DNA from: Deltaproteobacteria bacterium | GTDB lineage: Bacteria; Desulfobacterota_B; Binatia; Bin18 | Reading direction: 5' to 3' | Assembly (NCBI GenBank): GCA_012271025.1 | Contig: JAAXHF010000320.1 | Span: 1-13,362, forward strand | DNA length: 13,362 nt | Shown here: positions 1 through 7,500 of the stretch, in pieces | Layout of the letters: each line of letters starts with the position of its first letter | Numbering within the stretch: the first letter of the stretch is position 1 | The notes under the pieces: model-generated | What the model was told of the DNA's origin: nothing | The model's input: the letters and a program-made list of their open reading frames with translations, nothing else | Database searches by the model: none | Program-made: the position numbers and the translations under genes

Positions 1-300
1 CTGCTGACGACCATGACCCTGTACTGGGTCACCCGGACAATCGGCACCTCGTTCCGGTCCTACTACGAGCGCCGGGTCCATCCCTGGCAGCCGACCCACG
101 CGCGCCACCCGGTGGTGGAGGCACCAACCGCCTGCGCGGTCTTCCCGGGCGACGTGATCCACATGCCGCGACGCTGGGCCGAGGGCTATTACAACCTGAA
201 ACGCTGGACGGTCATGCCCGCCGGCGGACATTTTGCGCCCATGGAAGAGCCGGAGCTGCTGGTCGAAGACGTGCGGACGTTTTTCCGCACCCTGCGTTGA
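1..300 (+). CDS. Epoxide hydrolase (alpha/beta hydrolase), C-terminal part
   Basis: Only the last 99 codons are present; the frame is open from base 1, so the gene begins upstream of the window. The fragment resembles the C-terminal quarter of bacterial epoxide hydrolases related to the microsomal enzyme, which are usually near 380 residues and open epoxides to diols. Visible features are a TLYWVT segment, the SFRSYYE helix, a FPGDV strand region, and GGHFAPMEEPELL near the end. The His in GGHF sits where the catalytic-triad histidine of this family lies; the nucleophile Asp would be upstream. The gene converges on the flavin oxidoreductase with a 27-nt gap that holds a hairpin. The assignment is good at family level; the substrate cannot be told. 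A haloalkane-dehalogenase-like hydrolase is the main alternative. Confidence 0.8.
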   Translation: MLTTMTLYWVTRTIGTSFRSYYERRVHPWQPTHARHPVVEAPTACAVFPGDVIHMPRRWAEGYYNLKRWTVMPAGGHFAPMEEPELLVEDVRTFFRTLR

Positions 301-320
301 CCGGGGACATGGCCCGGTCA
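298..320. terminator. Hairpin between convergent genes
   Basis: An 8-bp perfect stem (TGACCGGG at 298-305, CCCGGTCA at 313-320) with a 7-nt loop overlaps the stop codon of the epoxide hydrolase and lies just past the stop of the convergent oxidoreductase. No T-run follows on either strand, so it is a weak candidate for a bidirectional terminator or RNA 3'-end stabiliser. Confidence 0.4.
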
Positions 321-327
321 GCACGCG

Positions 328-1530
328 TCAGCTGAACTCCGGCGCGACCTTGGCGGCGAACAGCTCGATATCCTCTATCAGCTGGGTCTGCGGCTCCAGG
401 CCGTTATAGGCGACCAGGGAAAAATACTCGAACGGAATCTCGGTGTAGATCTCGTCGAGCTGGCGTTTCACCTCGTCCACCGTCCCGGCCACGATCAGGC
501 CGGTGTTCATCACCCGCTCGAACATCGAACCCTGGCCTTCGGCCAGCAGAACCGGGAAGAAGTGGACCGCAAACTGTGAGAAAAACGGCACAATCGTCTT
601 GTCCACCTTCTCATACGCCTCGTCCCGCGTCTTGCCGACAAACAGGAAGCGCAGCAAGCCCTGACCCTGGCCCGGACTGAGGGTTTTGCCGACCTCGGCC
701 GCACCCTGGCGATAGGCCACATCCTGGGCTCGGGCGCCCTGCATAGGCGCGAAATAACAGCAGGTGAAGCCCTCCTGGCCCGACCAGCGGGCCGACTCGG
801 CGCTGCCCGACGAGCTGATGAACACCGGCGGGTGGGGGCGCTGGTAGGGCGCCGGGACGACGCTGATCTGACGCACCCGGTTGTGCTCGTCGATCTCGCC
901 CGGTGCGCCGTACTCCTGGGCGCACGGGTAGGCCGGATAATTCTCAATGCCGCTGGCCGGATAGGGCACTTTGAAATACGCCCCGTCGTGGGCAAAGCTC
1001 TGCTGGGTCCAGGCTTTCTTGACGATCGTGACCATCTCGCGAAAAATCTGCTGGTTGTTCTCGTCAGCCTCGGCCTGCTCGGGCGACTCGCGGTTCGACA
1101 GCGTCGGCAGCGATTCATACGCCTGACCCAGGGTGCGCACCCAGCGCGCCTGGTAGCCACGGGCAAAACCGACAAAAAAGCGGCCCTTCAGAATATGGTC
1201 CAGCAGCGCGGTCTCTTCGGCCACCCGCAGGGGGTTATGGGTGCCCATCACATAGCCCAGCTGGCCCATCCGCATGCGGGTGGCATACGGCCCCAGCCAG
1301 GCGTTCATGATGCCCGGGCAGGGCAGCATCTCAAAGCCCTCGGAATGAAAGTGGTGCTCGATAAAGCTCATGCCCCAGTAGCCCAGGCTATCGGCGGCTT
1401 TGACGATATCGACCATGCCGTCGATGATCTCGGCGTACTTCTCAACACTGCGCCCGACCGGCCTGAGCCGTTTGCGCTCGGCGTTGGAGCTGACCGGCAT
1501 GGACGGAACCATCTGAATCATTGTTTTCAC
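328..1530 (-). CDS. LLM-class flavin-dependent oxidoreductase (luciferase-like monooxygenase)
   Basis: A 400-residue protein of the bacterial luciferase-like superfamily. These TIM-barrel enzymes use reduced flavin, often from a separate reductase, to oxygenate or reduce organic substrates. Family features are the KAADSLGYWGMSFIEHHF stretch (about residues 44-61), a GYVMGTHNPLRVAEE segment (92-106), a KGRFFVGFARGYQ segment (116-127), and a C-terminal helical region ending FAAKVAPEFS. The start chosen is a GTG at 1530, because an AAGGAGG sits 6 nt upstream. A longer reading from a GTG near 1587 lacks such a site, and an ATG 3 codons in (1521) is the other option. It is transcribed away from the thiolase operon across a shared 138-nt region. 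A role in the same catabolic pathway is inferred from position only. Confidence 0.87.
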   Translation of the reverse strand: MKTMIQMVPSMPVSSNAERKRLRPVGRSVEKYAEIIDGMVDIVKAADSLGYWGMSFIEHHFHSEGFEMLPCPGIMNAWLGPYATRMRMGQLGYVMGTHNPLRVAEETALLDHILKGRFFVGFARGYQARWVRTLGQAYESLPTLSNRESPEQAEADENNQQIFREMVTIVKKAWTQQSFAHDGAYFKVPYPASGIENYPAYPCAQEYGAPGEIDEHNRVRQISVVPAPYQRPHPPVFISSSGSAESARWSGQEGFTCCYFAPMQGARAQDVAYRQGAAEVGKTLSPGQGQGLLRFLFVGKTRDEAYEKVDKTIVPFFSQFAVHFFPVLLAEGQGSMFERVMNTGLIVAGTVDEVKRQLDEIYTEIPFEYFSLVAYNGLEPQTQLIEDIELFAAKVAPEFS

Positions 1531-1543
1531 CCGCGTCCTCCTT
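1528..1543 (-). promoter_or_regulatory. Shine-Dalgarno and GTG start of the LLM oxidoreductase
   Basis: On the minus strand AAGGAGG (1543-1537) is followed by a 6-nt spacer and GTG (1530-1528). An ATG three codons further in would have a 15-nt spacing. The spacing favours the GTG. Confidence 0.7.
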
Positions 1544-1613
1544 ATCGTGATCGTGCTTCTTAAATCTGTCCGGGCTCGCAGCGTCAAGCCCGCCTGCCGG
1601 TCGGCTGCCTCGC

Positions 1614-1642
1614 TTGCATCCGGGTCTGAGGTTTTGTATAGC
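1614..1642 (+). promoter_or_regulatory. Candidate sigma-70 promoter of the thiolase operon
   Basis: TTGCAT (1614-1619) and TATAGC (1637-1642) are separated by exactly 17 nt, and the predicted transcript would start about 20 nt before the ATG at 1669. Each hexamer matches consensus only partly (3/6 and 4/6). A strong GAGGAGGGA ribosome site at about 1656-1664 follows. Confidence 0.4.
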
Positions 1643-1668
1643 TCCGGCCAGACACGAGGAGGGAGCCT

Positions 1669-2805
1669 ATGGGGCTGGCTGAGCTACGGGATCGGGTGTG
1701 CATTGTCGGCGTCGGCGACACCCCGCAGGGCTCGGTGCCGGACAAAACCGGCGACGAGCTGGCCATTGACGCGGCCCGGGCCGCCCTTGAGGACTGCGGG
1801 CTCAACAAGGACGATATCGACGGCCTGTTCGTCCAACCCAGCTACGGCCGCCAGGGCGATTATCTCAAGGTCGGGCTGATGCTCGGCCTGAATCCCAGGG
1901 TCGGCGGTGCGGTCGAGGCCTCCGGGGCAACCGGCTGTTACATGATCCAGCACGCCGCCCTGCTGCTCAACGCCGGCATGGCCAACTATATCCTGCTGGT
2001 CTACGGCACAAACCAGAAAACCAACCGCAACCGCTTTGGCGGAGCCCTGCTCGAAGAGCACGCCCCCTACGGCGGCTTCAATCCCTCCGGGCCGTTTGCC
2101 TTTGCCTTTCGGCGCCACATGCACCTGTACGGCACGACCGAGGAACAGCTGGCGACGATTGCCATCAACCAGCGCCGGCACGCCGGGCTCAATCCCAAGG
2201 CGGCGCAAAAAACTCCGCTGAGCCTCGACGACTATGTGAACGCCCGCTACATCGTGTGGCCGCTGCGCATGTTTGACTACTGCTACATCACCGACGGCGG
2301 CCACGCCTTCATTCTGACTACCCCCGAGCGAGCCGCAGACCTCAAGAAACCGCCGGTATTCATCCGCGGCATGGGCCGCCAGGAAGCTTTCCGGGCCTAT
2401 GAAACGCCCGACCTGGTCATGCAGAGCTTTCAGCAGGAGGCGGCGGCCAGGATGGTCTTTGGCATGGCCGATATGAGCGTCCAGGACATCCAGGCGCTGT
2501 ACGTGCAGGACGCCTACAGCCCGGCCGTGATCGCCGCCCTGGAAAACTACGGCTTTTGTCCGCGCGGCGAGGCCGGCCGCTGGATACAGGACGGCCGGAT
2601 CGGCCTGGGCGGCGAGCTGCCGCTCAACGTCAACGGCGGCCAGCTGTCCGAGACGTATATGGTCGGCTGGCAGAACACCTGCGACGCGGTGCGCCAGTTG
2701 CGGGGCGAGTGCGGCCTGCGGCAAATCCAGGCTGTCGAGCGGATCATGTGTACCTATACCGGCGGCCTGCGCGAGCACGCCGGCGCCCTCATTCTGCGGA
2801 GGTAG
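1669..2805 (+). CDS. Thiolase-fold protein (SCP2/Ltp-type), without thiolase cysteines
   Basis: A 378-residue thiolase-superfamily protein of the lipid-transfer/SCP2 thiolase type. The N-terminus VCIVGVGDTPQG and the KTGDELAIDAARAALEDCGL helix are typical. Where thiolases carry the nucleophilic Cys (CxSG), this protein reads VEASGATGC (82-90). The GHP histidine region is replaced by NVNGGQLSETYMVGW (320-334), with Tyr near the His position. The C-terminal CxGxG loop is TYTGGLREH (362-370), without Cys. Loss of these residues, a tyrosine there, and a DUF35 gene directly downstream match the Ltp2-type steroid side-chain aldolases rather than true thiolases. A strong Shine-Dalgarno precedes the ATG. 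The stop lies 3 nt before the next start, so translational coupling is likely. Family is certain; aldolase activity is inference. Confidence 0.85.
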   Translation: MGLAELRDRVCIVGVGDTPQGSVPDKTGDELAIDAARAALEDCGLNKDDIDGLFVQPSYGRQGDYLKVGLMLGLNPRVGGAVEASGATGCYMIQHAALLLNAGMANYILLVYGTNQKTNRNRFGGALLEEHAPYGGFNPSGPFAFAFRRHMHLYGTTEEQLATIAINQRRHAGLNPKAAQKTPLSLDDYVNARYIVWPLRMFDYCYITDGGHAFILTTPERAADLKKPPVFIRGMGRQEAFRAYETPDLVMQSFQQEAAARMVFGMADMSVQDIQALYVQDAYSPAVIAALENYGFCPRGEAGRWIQDGRIGLGGELPLNVNGGQLSETYMVGWQNTCDAVRQLRGECGLRQIQAVERIMCTYTGGLREHAGALILRR

Positions 2806-2808
2806 AGC

Positions 2809-3219
2809 GTGGCCGACTACACCAAACCCCTGCCCGTCATTGAAAAATGGAACGCGCCGTACTGGCAGGCGGCCAAACGCCACGAGTTTGTGGCCCAACA
2901 CTGCCGCGCCTGCGGCTATACGCATCTGCCGCCCGGTCCGGCATGCACCAACTGCCTGAGCGCCGACCAGGACTGGGTGAGGCTGAGCGGCCGGGGCACA
3001 ATCTATTCCTACGGCGTGTACTATCAGTGCTGGCACGAGGGCTTTGCCGGGGACATTCCGTATAATGTGGCCCTGATCAGCCTCGAAGAAGGTTTGCAGA
3101 TCGTCAGTCAGGTGATCGGCTGTGACAACGAGGAGTTGGACTGCGGCCTGGCCGTTGAGGTGGCCTTTGACGACATCACGTCTGAGGTCAGTCTGCCCAA
3201 ATTCCGTCTGCTGAAATGA
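2809..3219 (+). CDS. DUF35 / OB-fold zinc-ribbon protein, partner of the thiolase-fold protein
   Basis: A 136-residue protein with the two-part layout of the DUF35 family: a rubredoxin-like zinc ribbon with Cys pairs at 32/35 (CRAC) and 46/49 (CTNC), then an OB-fold that binds acyl-CoA. GRGTIYSYGVYY (61-72) begins the OB-fold, and PYNVALISLEEG follows in the usual place. Such proteins act as obligate partners of Cys-less thiolase-fold enzymes, as in ChsH2-DUF35 with Ltp2. The start is a GTG 3 nt after the upstream stop; the GCGGAGG at the 3' end of the thiolase gene can serve as ribosome site. The length is usual for a stand-alone DUF35. The exact acyl-CoA substrate is unknown. Confidence 0.87.
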   Translation: MADYTKPLPVIEKWNAPYWQAAKRHEFVAQHCRACGYTHLPPGPACTNCLSADQDWVRLSGRGTIYSYGVYYQCWHEGFAGDIPYNVALISLEEGLQIVSQVIGCDNEELDCGLAVEVAFDDITSEVSLPKFRLLK

Positions 3220-3243
3220 GGCTGCTGAAATAAGGAGGACATC

Positions 3244-4143
3244 ATGCGCATCGGGTTTATTGGACTCGGGAATATGGGCGGCCCCATGGCCTCTCACATC
3301 ATTGCCGCCGGCCATACGGTGACCGTTCACGACATCCGCAAAGAAGCGGCCAGCCCGCAGCTGGACAAGGGCGCCGCGTGGGCCGACAGCCCGCGGGCCG
3401 TGGCTGCGGCGAGCGAGATCGTGTTCACCTCGCTGCCCGGTCCCAAGCAGGTCGAAGAGGTCGCCCTGGGCGAGGGCGGCATTTTGCAGGGCGCCGAGCC
3501 GGACAGCGTGTATATCGACCTGTCAACCAGCTCGCCGACCCTGATCCGGGACATCTGCGCCACCTTCCAGGACAAGCAGGTCCAGGTCCTGGATGCGCCG
3601 GTCAGCGGCGGGCCGGTCGGCGCCCAGGCCGCCACCCTGGCGGTGATGGTCGGGGGCGACAAGGCCGTCTACGAGCGGGTCAAACCGGTGCTCGACGTGA
3701 TCGGCGACAAGGTTTCGTATGTGGGCGGCATCGGCTGCGGGGAAATCGCCAAAATCGTCCATAATATGATCGGTATTTGCAGCCTGTCCCTGCTGGCCGA
3801 GGGTCTGACCCTGGGCGTCAAGGCCGGGGTTGAGCCCCAGGCCCTGCTCCAGGCCATCCAGGACGGCGCGGTGGGCCAGGGCCTGATGCTGAACTACATG
3901 GTGCCGGAAGTCGTCTTCAAGGGCGATTTTGATACGGCCCGCTTTGCCCTGCGCTGGGCGCGCAAGGATGTTGGTCTGGCCACCGCGCTGGGGCGGGAAT
4001 TCGAGGTGCCGCTCAAGCTGGCCAACGTGGTCGAGCAGGAGTTTGTCGAAGCCATGGCCCGGGGCTGGGGTGAACGGGACTCCAGCGCGCCGTTTGCCCT
4101 GCAGGAGGAACGATCTGGGGTGACGGTCCGCAAAACCTCCTAG
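3244..4143 (+). CDS. NAD(P)-binding 3-hydroxyisobutyrate dehydrogenase-family reductase
   Basis: A 299-residue beta-hydroxyacid dehydrogenase, the usual length for the family, which interconverts small 2- or 3-hydroxyacids and semialdehydes with NAD(P). The Rossmann motif is GFIGLGNMGGPMA (4-16). The substrate-binding motif DAPVSGGPVGAQ (117-128), the catalytic Lys in GEIAKIVHN (Lys170, Asn174) and the Lys241-Asp242 pair near the C-terminus are all in place, so the enzyme should be active. The ATG is preceded by AAGGAGG at good spacing, 24 nt after the DUF35 stop, so it is the third gene of the operon. It may reduce or oxidise the small aldehyde released by the upstream thiolase/DUF35 pair (inference). 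Tartronate-semialdehyde or glyoxylate reductase are alternatives within the family. Confidence 0.88.
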   Translation: MRIGFIGLGNMGGPMASHIIAAGHTVTVHDIRKEAASPQLDKGAAWADSPRAVAAASEIVFTSLPGPKQVEEVALGEGGILQGAEPDSVYIDLSTSSPTLIRDICATFQDKQVQVLDAPVSGGPVGAQAATLAVMVGGDKAVYERVKPVLDVIGDKVSYVGGIGCGEIAKIVHNMIGICSLSLLAEGLTLGVKAGVEPQALLQAIQDGAVGQGLMLNYMVPEVVFKGDFDTARFALRWARKDVGLATALGREFEVPLKLANVVEQEFVEAMARGWGERDSSAPFALQEERSGVTVRKTS

Positions 4144-4176
4144 GAGCAATCCTGTCGCAGTGGATCACAGCCTGTA

Positions 4177-4200
4177 GGGGCAACCCCCTGTGGTTGCCCC
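4177..4200. repeat. Dispersed palindrome, copy 1
   Basis: A 9-bp perfect stem (GGGGCAACC / GGTTGCCCC) with loop CCCTGT lies 33 nt past the reductase stop. The reverse complement of the palindrome at 13338-13359 has the same 6-nt loop and the same layout, with paired changes inside the stem. It looks like a REP-type or miniature element that may also serve as a terminator. The rest of 4144-4347 holds no gene I can recognise. Confidence 0.6.
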
Positions 4201-4319
4201 GGAATTGCGCGCCGTTTTGACCCTCCCGGAAAGAGCCGTGCCAGGGCCGCCGAGCCTGTCCGGTTTTGGCGTGCTGGTGTAGCTGCTTGTTTGCCTCGGG
4301 CGAGCAGATCTTTGAGTGA

Positions 4320-4334
4320 GGGCGCGCGGCGCCC
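4320..4334. terminator. Short GC hairpin past the GlcG gene
   Basis: GGGCGC and GCGCCC around a 3-nt loop form a perfect 6-bp hairpin 13 nt beyond the stop of the minus-strand GlcG-like gene. There is no T-run, so its role as terminator is uncertain. Confidence 0.3.
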
Positions 4335-4347
4335 TCCCCTGGTGTGT

Positions 4348-4845
4348 CTACTGATCTCCGAGCGCGTCCAGCCCGGCCTGGGCAGCCTCAATATCTTCCT
4401 CCACGCTCGCGCCGCTGGCGCCAATGCCACCCAGCAGCTTGCCATCGACCTCAATAGGCAGCCCGCCGCCGGCCGGCAGCAGGGGCTCACCGATCATCTT
4501 TTGGAGGTTCTTGAACAGCTGAGGACGATTTTCGGCGATATCTGCGGCCCAGGCCGAGGGGCGACCGAAGGTGGCCGAGGTCAGGGCTTTGCCATGGGCG
4601 ACCTTGGGCGTCATCCAGCGTGTGCCGTCCATACGCACCATGGCCACCGGACGTCCGAAACTATCGACCACGGCAAAGCTCATCAGCCAGCCTTCCTGTT
4701 CGGCCTTGGCTTTAGCCGCGTCAATAATCGTCTCGGCCATGGCCAGACTGACCGTGGTCGGCGCTCCGTCTTGAGCCTGCACGGCAGGCGAGCTGAGGAT
4801 GAGACCCATACCGATTACCACTCCGAGGAACATGCTCTTTTTCAT
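4348..4845 (-). CDS. Exported GlcG/HbpS family (DUF336) heme-binding-like protein
   Basis: A 165-residue protein with a clear signal peptide: KK at 3-4, hydrophobic core about 6-20, likely cleavage after AVQA (24). The mature part is a single GlcG/HbpS domain with the hallmark SFAVVDSFGRPVAMVRMDG (56-74), the KALTS segment (86-90), a GGGLPIEVDGKLLGGIGASG region (126-145) and the final AAQAGLDAL helix. Members bind heme or cobalamin-like cofactors or occur as small accessory proteins beside catabolic genes; the biochemical role here is not known. It starts 65 nt after the amidohydrolase stop on the same strand, with AAAGGA upstream of the ATG, so the two are probably co-transcribed. The signal peptide places it in the periplasm. 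Confidence 0.85.
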   Translation of the reverse strand: MKKSMFLGVVIGMGLILSSPAVQAQDGAPTTVSLAMAETIIDAAKAKAEQEGWLMSFAVVDSFGRPVAMVRMDGTRWMTPKVAHGKALTSATFGRPSAWAADIAENRPQLFKNLQKMIGEPLLPAGGGLPIEVDGKLLGGIGASGASVEEDIEAAQAGLDALGDQ

Positions 4846-4910
4846 ACGTGTGTCCTTTCTTCTGGTTCTTGCCTCTGCGAGCCGACGTGTCGCTCCGAGA
4901 GATATTCAGC

Positions 4911-6593
4911 CTATAAACCACCAGCCCGCAGCACCTGTCCGGGCAGCGCCCCGGTGTGTTGCTGCTCGGCGTACAAGACCTGGCCGTTGACCAGGCTGTA
5001 CTGTACGCCCTGGGCCGGCATGACCAGCCGGCGACCGCCGCCGGGCAGATCGTAGCGCATCTCGGGCCGACGCCCGGAACCGATCGTGTTGGCATCAAAA
5101 ATGGCGATATCCGCAGCCAGTCCCACCGCCAGCCGTCCCCGGTCCTGAATGCCGAAGAAGCGGGCCGGTTCGGTGGTCAGGCGCTCGACGGCCCGTTCGA
5201 GCGTCATGACCTGCTTGTCGCGCACCCAGGTGCCGAGCAAATAGGTGCAGTAGCCCGCGTCGCACAGCATATCGACGTGCGCCCCGCCGTCGGACAGGCC
5301 GATCATGGCCCGGGGATCGGTGATCAGATCGGGAATCAGGTCCTCATTGGCGTTGAACAAAACGATGGTGTACTGCAAGCGCAGCTCATCTTCGAGGGCC
5401 AGATCCAGAAAGGTATCCAGCCCGTCCCTGCCCCGCTCGGCCGCAATCTCGGCCACGGTCCGGCCTTCGAGCGGTTTCAGGGCCGGATTGCTGACCTCTT
5501 TGACCTCCAGCCGCTCCCACTTGCCCGAGAAAATGCGCGGGGTTTCCAGCTCGGTACGAAAGGCGCGGCGGAAGTCGGGGTCACGGTAGACCCGCATCTG
5601 CTCTTCGACCGAGCGGTTGAAGACCGGGTTCCAGGACGGGTGGTTGGCAAAGATGAAGGGATTGCGCAGGTCAATCTGAATCACAAACGGCCGGCAGGTG
5701 ACCTGCGGCACACCGCCACGCTTGATGAGCGGCTCGGTCTTAGCCAGCATATCCGGCCCGGCGGTCGGCTTGTCATCGCGGCTGATCACCCCCAGCCAGG
5801 TGACCGGCCGGCCGCTTTCGGTCAGCAGGAAATCGACCAGATCGTACTCCTCGTCCGAGATCTCGCCTGCGGTTGCCGTCAGCGCCAACTCCATAGCGCC
5901 CCGGCCAAGCTCCTTCAACACATTGGCATACGCCTTCAGCTCGTCACGGCTGGCCTGGCGGCAGGCCAGCGGACGCGCCTGATAGCCGATGTGTTGCGGA
6001 ATCGCGGTAGTGCTCATCCCCAGGGCGCCGGCCTGCATGGCCTCCCTGAGCAGGGCCGCGATCTGCCCGGTTTCGTCCGGGGTGGCAGCGCGGTCCATGG
6101 ATTCTTCACCCATCACAAAGTGCCGAAACGGGGTGAGCGGGGCCAGAAATCCGAGGTTGATGCCCGCCCCCCGTTTTTGGGCAGCCTGCATATACTCGGG
6201 AAAGCTGACCCAGTCCCAGCTAATGCCCTTGCTCAGCACCTCAATGGGAATGGCCTCAACATTGACCAGGTCCCAGGCCGCGACCTCCTGAACCTCGGGC
6301 CGACACGGGGCCAGGCCGACCCCGCAGTTGCCCATGACCACGCTGGTCACGCCGTGCCAGCTCGAACAGCTGATCAGCGGGTCCCAGCAGATCTGGGCGT
6401 CATAGTGGGTGTGGGGGTCGATAAAGCCCGGAGAGACAATCAGGTCGGCGGCGTCGATGACCTGCTTGGCTCCGTCTGTGACCGTGCCGATCTCGGCGAT
6501 CCGACCCTCGGCAATGGCGATATCGGCCCGGAAGCGGGGCGCGCCGGTCCCGTCGACCAGCGTGCCGTTCCGAATCACTACATCGTAGGCCAT
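4911..6593 (-). CDS. Amidohydrolase, D-aminoacylase / N-acyl-D-amino-acid deacylase family
   Basis: A 560-residue metal-dependent amidohydrolase. It has the N-terminal beta-sandwich start VVIRNGTLVDGTG, the metal-binding PGFIDPHTHYD (55-65; His61, His63), a GNCGVG motif with Cys90 where D-aminoacylases have a bridging metal-ligand Cys, and SDGGAHVD (434-441) with the likely catalytic Asp435. The C-terminal AARFFG-like helix (TEPARFFG, 474-481) and GRLAVGLAADIAIFD complete the family pattern. The chosen ATG has AGGAGG five nt upstream; longer readings run into the upstream gene. Family members remove acyl groups from D-amino acids or cleave related amides. Its length is somewhat above the classical 480-residue enzymes and matches the larger clade found in uncultivated bacteria. 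It lies 38 nt after the SUMF1-like gene and before the GlcG-like gene. Confidence 0.87.
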   Translation of the reverse strand: MAYDVVIRNGTLVDGTGAPRFRADIAIAEGRIAEIGTVTDGAKQVIDAADLIVSPGFIDPHTHYDAQICWDPLISCSSWHGVTSVVMGNCGVGLAPCRPEVQEVAAWDLVNVEAIPIEVLSKGISWDWVSFPEYMQAAQKRGAGINLGFLAPLTPFRHFVMGEESMDRAATPDETGQIAALLREAMQAGALGMSTTAIPQHIGYQARPLACRQASRDELKAYANVLKELGRGAMELALTATAGEISDEEYDLVDFLLTESGRPVTWLGVISRDDKPTAGPDMLAKTEPLIKRGGVPQVTCRPFVIQIDLRNPFIFANHPSWNPVFNRSVEEQMRVYRDPDFRRAFRTELETPRIFSGKWERLEVKEVSNPALKPLEGRTVAEIAAERGRDGLDTFLDLALEDELRLQYTIVLFNANEDLIPDLITDPRAMIGLSDGGAHVDMLCDAGYCTYLLGTWVRDKQVMTLERAVERLTTEPARFFGIQDRGRLAVGLAADIAIFDANTIGSGRRPEMRYDLPGGGRRLVMPAQGVQYSLVNGQVLYAEQQHTGALPGQVLRAGGL

Positions 6594-6620
6594 GGCATCC
6601 TCCTTTGTTCCAACAATTTT

Positions 6621-6634
6621 TGACCACAGGGTCA
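6621..6634 (-). other. Small hairpin across the stop codon of the SUMF1-like gene
   Basis: TGACC-CTGT-GGTCA is a perfect 5-bp stem with a 4-nt loop that begins with the TGA stop on the minus strand. It lies directly after the conserved 3' block of the variable-region-like segment, where DGR target genes carry a downstream hairpin. The stem is short, and chance cannot be excluded. Confidence 0.35.
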
Positions 6635-7459
6635 GGGGGTCCTCGCCAGGCGGAAGCCGAGGCCGTTGTAGCGATTGACCGGCGCAAACCCGTGACGATT
6701 GGCCACGCGGTGATAGCGGGCACCGCTGCTCCAAGCTCCGCCGCGACGGACCCGGCCAACACCCGTCTCAGGGCCACGCGGGTCGGTCACCGCACCACGG
6801 GGATAGTCGCCATGCCAGTCGTGCACCCACTCCCACACGTTCCCGTGCATGTCAAACAGCCCCCAGCCGTTCGGCTGCTTCTGCCCGACCGGGTGGGTCC
6901 TGTTTCTTGCATTGTCCTCATACCACCCGTACTGCTCCAATTGATTCGCCGCGTCCCCGAAATGGTACGCCGTCTGCGTCCCCGCCCGCGCCGCATACTC
7001 CCACTCCGCTTCGGTCGGCAGCCGGTACACGCTCACCCCCTCCCGCCGATTCAACTCCGCAATGAAGCCCTGGGCGTCCTCCCAGGACACGCCCTCCACC
7101 GGACACGCGCCGCCACACGAGGAGAAATTCGACGGATTGTCCCCCATCACCGCCTCCCACTGTTCCTGCGTCACTTCGTATTTCCCCACATACAATGGCT
7201 GGCTGAGCGTCACGGTGTACTGCGTTTCGTCGTCATCCCGACCGGGCTCATCGGACGGCGAGCCCATCTCAAACGTGTCCGGCTCAATCAGCACAAACTC
7301 CATGCCGACGCTGTTGCGCAGCTCGCGGGGCAGCTGGGCCAGACGCCGTTCGGCCGCCTCGGCCGGCTGTTGCACGGGCTCTGTCGCGTCCTGCGCGCCC
7401 AGCCCCGCCGGCAATGCCAGCAGCACCACCACACTCCATCTGACGAAGATTCTGCTCAT
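6632..7459 (-). CDS. Exported SUMF1/FGE-fold (C-type-lectin-like) protein 1, non-catalytic
   Basis: A 275-residue protein with a signal peptide (MSRIFVRW, hydrophobic 9-20, cleavage near AGLGAQDA) and one formylglycine-generating-enzyme-type domain from about residue 45 to the end. Typical markers are GMEFVLIEPDTFEMGS (52-67), YEVTQEQWEAVMGDNPS (94-110), RLPTEAEWEYAARAG (146-160), and GNVWEWVHDW (206-215). The two active-site cysteines of true FGE are absent in the GGAWSSGARYHRVANR stretch (240-255), so sulfatase activation is unlikely and a binding role is inferred. The C-terminal end resembles a DGR variable region. The ATG at 7459 begins a signal peptide like those of its neighbours. A TTG at 7471 has GGAGGT 6 nt upstream, and a GTG at 7504 overlaps the upstream stop; both are alternatives. 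Confidence 0.83.
   Translation of the reverse strand: MSRIFVRWSVVVLLALPAGLGAQDATEPVQQPAEAAERRLAQLPRELRNSVGMEFVLIEPDTFEMGSPSDEPGRDDDETQYTVTLSQPLYVGKYEVTQEQWEAVMGDNPSNFSSCGGACPVEGVSWEDAQGFIAELNRREGVSVYRLPTEAEWEYAARAGTQTAYHFGDAANQLEQYGWYEDNARNRTHPVGQKQPNGWGLFDMHGNVWEWVHDWHGDYPRGAVTDPRGPETGVGRVRRGGAWSSGARYHRVANRHGFAPVNRYNGLGFRLARTP
6642..6733 (-). other. DGR variable-region-like segment, copy 1
   Basis: On the minus strand this segment runs from the Trp codon of GGAW to CTCGGCTTCCGCCTGGCGAG (6661-6642), a 20-nt block identical in the other SUMF1-like gene. The 23 codons between (6662-6730) differ from copy 2 at 27 positions by my count. Of these, 22 are at codon positions 1 or 2, and 16 have A in one of the two copies. 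There are no indels. This is how adenine-mutagenised variable regions look, but no template repeat is in the window. Confidence 0.5.
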
Positions 7460-7500
7460 GGAACCATCCAACGCAACACCTCCCGATACGTCCAGCCACC

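Noticed and set aside
1684..3330. Long open frame on the minus strand opposite the thiolase operon
   Set aside because: It is an antisense shadow in GC-rich DNA; the plus-strand genes have family motifs and ribosome sites.
4956..6623. Long open frame on the plus strand opposite the amidohydrolase
   Set aside because: No domain features; the minus-strand amidohydrolase has all its motifs.
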